From Cryphonectria parasitica EP155 (taxonomy: Eukaryota > Ascomycota > Sordariomycetes > Diaporthales > Cryphonectriaceae): DNA of 64,000 nucleotides. Positions within the stretch are counted from its first letter, which is position 1, and each line of letters begins with the position of its first letter. A program made the translations under genes and the position numbers. The DNA lies in the NCBI RefSeq assembly GCF_011745365.1, contig NW_024468910.1, forward strand, positions 2,942,068 to 3,006,067, in the 5' to 3' direction. This document shows, one piece after another, positions 59,637-64,000 of the stretch. The notes below the pieces were generated by a model. That model did not search any database. It saw nothing but the letters and a program-made list of their open reading frames with translations, and was not told where the DNA came from.

Positions 59637-59828
59637 CGACCGGGGGTATGCTTTGAAATCTACCGTGAATCATGGCTTCGCCCTGCAGCTCTCTACCTGG
59701 GAAAGAGGCTAGCAGTGCTCGTCCAGGGATCAATGTTCTGCAGAGTGGTAGATATGCTCTCCAAGACTAGGCGCCAAATGATCCATGGCGGAGATGAAAG
59801 AAGATGGGTGCTCCCGTCACATTTTGGT

Positions 59829-60306
59829 TCACTTCTGCTGAGCCTGCTCTTTCACGGAATCTTCGCCCAGCACCTTACTGGCAGCCATGAACCTGCAGAA
59901 TGTTAAACAGTCAGCCTTTAAAACAACTCAGTAAAGGGGGACGAAGACCCTGTTGAGGAAGGAGACTCACAGTCCACCATGCCAACTTCCCAGACCGCGC
60001 ATACACTCAGCCTGGACGCTGGTCATGCGCAGCAGGTTCTCGGTGTCCGCGAGATTGGCGGACAGCTGGGCCAGCTGAGAGTGCAGCTGCGTCTGTGGTG
60101 AGAGAAAAGAGGTAGTAGCTCGGTGGTTAGCTAGCTGAACTGTATTCTTGCGATAAATGATAATTGTAAAGAAAGAAACTTTCCATCAAAAGGACGCAAG
60201 CAAACAAGGAAAATGACATCACTGCGAACATGACACATACCAGCTGCCTCTGCTTAACCGCGCTGCCCGAGGTTGCCATAGATTGCCGCTGCGTGTTGTT
60301 ATTCAT
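59829..60306 (-). CDS. HSK3: DASH complex subunit Hsk3
   Basis: Three exons, 60306-60241, 60092-59971 and 59892-59829, encode 83 residues; all joins keep frame (GTATGT and GTGAGT donors; CAG acceptors). The gene is too split to appear as one open frame. The protein reads KQRQLTQLHSQLAQLSANL in its first helix, DTENLLRMTSVQAECMRGLG in its second, and ends FMAASKVLGEDSV. This is the pattern of Hsk3, the smallest coiled-coil member of the DASH/Dam1 ring that couples kinetochores to microtubule plus ends in fungi. Size and motif order agree well. The N-terminal dozen residues are variable in the family, so the exact start is slightly less sure. Confidence 0.88.
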
Positions 60307-62343
60307 GACGGGCGAAAACCACGAGGCCGAGCCCAAACCTCCAGGGGTCCTTCTTTGATTAATGAATGCTGTGGAAAATAAGACCTCGGATCGATGATGG
60401 GGTCCGGACAAGGAAATGTTGCTGGATGGACGGGGCGTGTTGTTGATGTTGATATTGCTATTGTTGACCTTTTGAGACGCGACCGCGGTTCATGGAATGG
60501 GGGGGGGGGGGCAGGAGGTCCCCGGAAGAGTCGCTGTCGGGAGGTACCAGCCGTCGCCAGCCGGCAACATCTGGCGGGTATTATACCGAATGATGGAATC
60601 TCGAACCTCTCCAGTCACCAGATGACGGGATCATGTCCAGCACCCAGGAAGAAGACAGGAAATTTGATTGCAATAATTGATTCTATGTTCCTGTTTATAA
60701 CATCCTGATGTCGATTTCCTCTTTTTATCTCTTCGATGATAAGAAGAGGTGAGAGAGGCAACCTAACAAAACATCAACGACAGCCACCAATGCCGATCTG
60801 TAGATATTTCCTACCAATAAAACACACCCCTACACCTTTGACCATCCTCCCCCACCCCCATCTTGACTACTTCATATAGCAAGACCCTGGATCTATTACG
60901 CAGCCAAAGAGCGTGCTCAGGCATGCAAGCAAATTAAATACAATAAGAAGTACTGACGAAACTGAGAAAGAAGAAAGTTCAAGTAAACAAAACACCCTTC
61001 TTTTACTCTCCGGTCATTTGTCCCCTTTCGCCTCCCCCTCATTTGCTATTACATAAAATGCTCATGAGCCTTCGTTCAGATAGACACATAACAGAAAACA
61101 AAGTTATTCTCTCAAAACACACAGCGCGGGCTGCCATCAAAGTTGTCGATTACGACCTTTTCATATAAGAAACAAAAGAGACGCTAAGGAATGGTACAAA
61201 TACTTTTGGCCGGTGTGGATGTGCGTGTGTGAACGAAAGGAAAATGTGGTGACGGTTCGACCACGATTTGTGTGTTTTATACAGCAGATTATATCCCAAC
61301 CCATCCCCCTTACTCCTGACAATAGCGGATGAGTCCTCCCGTCCACCGGTCTGTTCGTCGACTTCTTCAAGACCGCCTCCCTTCAATTCCCCACCATGTC
61401 ATGCGTCGGATCCCTCCACAGCCCAATAATGCCACCACCTCCCTCTTCCTCCGTACCTATCCCTGGCCCCTTGACTGTCTTCCGAACCGAACCATGCTTC
61501 CATTAACAACATACGCAATGGCTGATGAAATGCAAATGCCTCTGCTCTGGCTGTCCCGCTTTCCTCTTCCACAACTTTTGTGTGTGTGTGTGTGTGTGTG
61601 TTTTGTGTTTGTGTGTCTGTGTGTGTGGATAACCGGTCGGTCTGTCGGACAAGATGTGGCGATACCAGACACATCGAAAGCGGATCGCAGAATGGAAATG
61701 CGGTGCGGGGAGTATTAACAGAAATAGGATCAAGTATACCGCGATATGCTTTCTTCTCCTGGCCGTGCCGTGCCAAAATACCCTATGTACCTTGAGCATG
61801 AGGCCACGTGGTGCTCTCGCCCCAAGTGGTTCCGTCACTAAAATTATGTTTGGTCGGATTTGTACGGTCGTTGTCTTTTCTTCTTTTTTTTTTTCTTTCT
61901 TTTTCGGTTTTGTTGTTTCACGATTTCGAGGAAGTCATGACGGCCAACTGATGTTAACCAAGGACTGATGAGACTTTCCCTTTCCTTCCCTCAACGCCTT
62001 CTAATTGTCGTATGCACGCCATGTGTTCGTAAATCCGAGTATTCCAGGGTAGCGTTTGCGTCACAACTCGCACAAAGTAGTAAAAGTTTTCGCGATGCTC
62101 AAGAGTGGGTGTGCGTGTGTGCGTGCTCATTGATCGAGTTTCGATCAAGGACGTCCTCAAAGGGAGAATAGCTAGGCCTTGTGTGTGGTAAACAGACCGC
62201 TTTGGGCAGAGAGATCAGCACACACTGCCCTCTGGGTGGTACGACGACCGAGCAGTTGAGCTTCGCAGGGATTGGAAGCTCAGATACCGCAGCCGCTTTG
62301 GTACAAGCCTGCTGAGCAGGCCAAACCCAGGAATGCGACGCTC
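60307..62343. other. 2-kb gene-free stretch
   Basis: It includes the HSK3 promoter and the 3' side of the right-edge gene. A G-run lies at about 60501-60511, a (TG)11 tract at 61579-61600, and further TG-rich and CT-rich runs are present. No gene is supported. Confidence 0.6.
61579..61600. repeat. (TG)n microsatellite
   Basis: Eleven TG units followed by imperfect TG-rich sequence to about 61630. Confidence 0.9.
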
Positions 62344-64000
62344 CTAACGTGCCGCGATGGAGGGGCGAGCCCCGAGGCTGCTCTGGCTGCTGTGCGCAGA
62401 TGGTGTATCGAGATTAGTGGATTCACCACTGCCCGCGCTGGCGCTCGCACTTCCGGTCAGACTTGGGACATTTTGGCCCTTGGAGGGCGGATGAAGGTTG
62501 CTCACCCCAGCGTGCTGTTCAACTTGTTGTGGCGCGACTGCGTTGCCATGCCCTGGTGGATACTGGGGCACAGGCTGGCGGACACCGTTGGGTGGCGACG
62601 GTCGTCCGTTCATGCCTGGTGGCCCATATCCGTTGGGCGGGGACGGCCGGCCATTTCCTCCTCTCATAGACGGAGCATAACCTGGTGATTGGCTCGCCCT
62701 CCGCTGGAACATTCCGTTCGGCGGCCCGTTCGGCGGTCCGTTCAACCCGTTCTGCCAGTTGCCCGCCTGCGAGGTCATGGAGTTCGCTCGCGATTCCGCC
62801 TGCATTGCACTTCGGTCAACATGGCCGTATCTGTTGTCGGTGAACTTCATCATCGGGTCATCTAGAATGTTGCTGCCAAGATTAGGGGTTTGGGTACCCA
62901 TCTGGCTCGAGCGGTTGCGACTGGCGAAGTTGGGCCTAAAGCGGCTGGACCTGCCTGGCATCGAGTCGGCTTCTGGGTTCTTGCGAAATTGCGAAGCCGA
63001 AGGCTTTGGTGTGTGCCGATTTTTCCTGGACGTGACACTCATCATGTCAAAGTTGTCTGGGTCGATCATAGGCACAGGCGGTCCAAGGTTGGGATCAAAA
63101 TAGTCCTCGTCGTCGTCATCATCGTAGACAGGGCCTCTGGGAGGGGGCGGCCCACGCCTCATTCCGGGTGGTGGCGGTCCCATCATGCCTCTTCCCGGGG
63201 GGCCTCTCATCCTCATCTCCTGGTCCCGCAGTGCCAGGTCGCGCTGTCGTAACTGAAGCTCGCGCTCCCTGATCGCCAGCTGGTCGGGGGTGATGGGCTC
63301 GCCGCCCTCGGGTATCTCATCGTCGTAGAAGCCCAGGTGGCCGAACTCCTCCTGCAAACCTTCGTCTATCGAGCCTCGTCTGGACGGCTGCTGACGGGTA
63401 TGGGATCCATTCTGGATGCCGTTCATCGGAGGGCGACCATAGCCGTTCGGCTGCGGGCCGGTGTTGGATGAAGGACGGCGCATTCCAAGAGGGGGTCCCA
63501 TCTGTGAGGGACCCCTGGGTCGTCGCGGCATTCCGTTTCCGTTGGGCATACCATTGGGCGGCATAGGGCGAGGAGCCTGTGACATGGACATGCGGGCTGC
63601 GGGAGACGGCATGGCCATCGACGTTGGTGAGCTGGACGGCGGTGGAGGCCCTGCTGCCGCAGCAGTAACGTCTATCCTCGGCCTGTTCCGGTTGACGACA
63701 TTCAGGTGGTGGAGCATGGCGTACAGCGTCTCGATACGGGGCAGGCTGACGTTGGCTTCTTGCGCGAGCTTCACGGGCGAGCCGAGGAAGGACTCGACCT
63801 CCATGGGTCTCCTAGACTGGAAGTCTTGCCACATGACGCTCTCCGTGCCAGCCTGCCTCGTCATCTCGTCCATAACCTTTTCCTTGTAGCCTGTGTCAAA
63901 ATTGCAGCCTTGCGCGGCAGCTAACTCCAGCAGCTCATCAATTACGCCAGACACGAGGGTTTTCACTGCAGGCTTCGCGAGCAGCTCCGAGTAGTTTGCC
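62344..64000 (-). CDS. Ketopantoate-reductase-fold protein with long Pro/Gly/Asn-rich tail (Mug72-like), 3' part
   Basis: The frame is open from the right edge to a TAG/TAA-type stop at 62344 (about 551 residues seen; the N-terminal Rossmann half is outside). The first about 115 visible residues (ELLAKPAVKTLVSGVIDELLELAAAQGCNF, SVMWQDFQSRRPMEVESFLGSPVKLA, LPRIETLYAMLHHLN) are the helical C-terminal domain of the ApbA/PanE family. The remaining more than 400 residues are disordered and low-complexity, with PPNGMPNG, RPSPPNGYGPPGMNG and a short charged helix (LAIRERELQLRQRDLALRDQEMRMR). Fungal proteins of this build are annotated as meiotically up-regulated gene 72-like. Catalytic activity cannot be judged without the N-terminal half. 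Confidence 0.72.
   Translation of the reverse strand, partial: ANYSELLAKPAVKTLVSGVIDELLELAAAQGCNFDTGYKEKVMDEMTRQAGTESVMWQDFQSRRPMEVESFLGSPVKLAQEANVSLPRIETLYAMLHHLNVVNRNRPRIDVTAAAAGPPPPSSSPTSMAMPSPAARMSMSQAPRPMPPNGMPNGNGMPRRPRGPSQMGPPLGMRRPSSNTGPQPNGYGRPPMNGIQNGSHTRQQPSRRGSIDEGLQEEFGHLGFYDDEIPEGGEPITPDQLAIRERELQLRQRDLALRDQEMRMRGPPGRGMMGPPPPGMRRGPPPPRGPVYDDDDDEDYFDPNLGPPVPMIDPDNFDMMSVTSRKNRHTPKPSASQFRKNPEADSMPGRSSRFRPNFASRNRSSQMGTQTPNLGSNILDDPMMKFTDNRYGHVDRSAMQAESRANSMTSQAGNWQNGLNGPPNGPPNGMFQRRASQSPGYAPSMRGGNGRPSPPNGYGPPGMNGRPSPPNGVRQPVPQYPPGHGNAVAPQQVEQHAGVSNLHPPSKGQNVPSLTGSASASAGSGESTNLDTPSAHSSQSSLGARPSIAAR

Overview
This is nuclear DNA of a filamentous ascomycete, most likely a sordariomycete. 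Genes are split by short introns of about 50-100 nt with GTAAGT/GTGAGT-type donors and CAG/TAG acceptors. The proteins are typically fungal: a fused lycopene cyclase/phytoene synthase, Atg29, DASH subunit Hsk3, Tom5, Ivy1 and a Sub2 helicase. No bacterial features, CRISPR array, rRNA or convincing tRNA was seen. Exon structures were worked out by hand; in each spliced model the reading frame closes exactly across every junction.

Left part (1-24 kb): the 5' end of a major-facilitator transporter leaves at the left edge. A long gene-poor stretch with microsatellites and a degenerate minisatellite follows. Then come an RBR (RING-IBR-RING) ubiquitin ligase with a polyglutamine tract, a second gene-poor stretch holding one broken gene remnant near 10.3-10.7 kb, and a mitochondrial/peroxisomal group: glycine decarboxylase P protein (GCV2), TOM5, an SH3 protein of the Lsb1/Pin3 type, 2-methylcitrate dehydratase (PrpD) and a peroxisomal acyl-CoA thioesterase.

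Middle (24-48 kb): an accessory-looking region. A head-to-head pair of decayed genes encodes a multi-pass membrane protein with three nonsense codons and two frameshifts, and an NLR-like NACHT/ankyrin protein with several frameshifts. Next is a four-exon small cysteine-rich protein. The carotenoid pair crtYB and crtI is transcribed divergently from a shared 1.4-kb promoter region. A flavin monooxygenase, a small beta-carbonic anhydrase, a Myb/SANT-like protein with an 18-residue repeat array, acyl-protein thioesterase 1 and a membrane-anchored LigB-type extradiol dioxygenase follow.

Right part (48-64 kb): housekeeping genes. These are ATG29 (with a 10-nt microexon) divergent from the nucleoporin NUP53-type gene, IVY1, SUB2 with an unusually long first intron, an RNase P/MRP Rpr2-type subunit, HSK3, and the 3' part of a ketopantoate-reductase-fold (Mug72-like) protein that runs off the right edge.

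Functional links are modest. crtYB and crtI together convert geranylgeranyl diphosphate to coloured carotenoids. PrpD belongs to propionyl-CoA disposal, and the adjacent acyl-CoA thioesterase carries a peroxisomal targeting tripeptide. No single new multi-gene system is evident. The most unusual items are the decayed NLR/membrane-protein locus, the ATG29 microexon, the splice-dependent peroxisomal signal of the thioesterase, the repeat array in the Myb-like protein and the small cysteine-rich protein.
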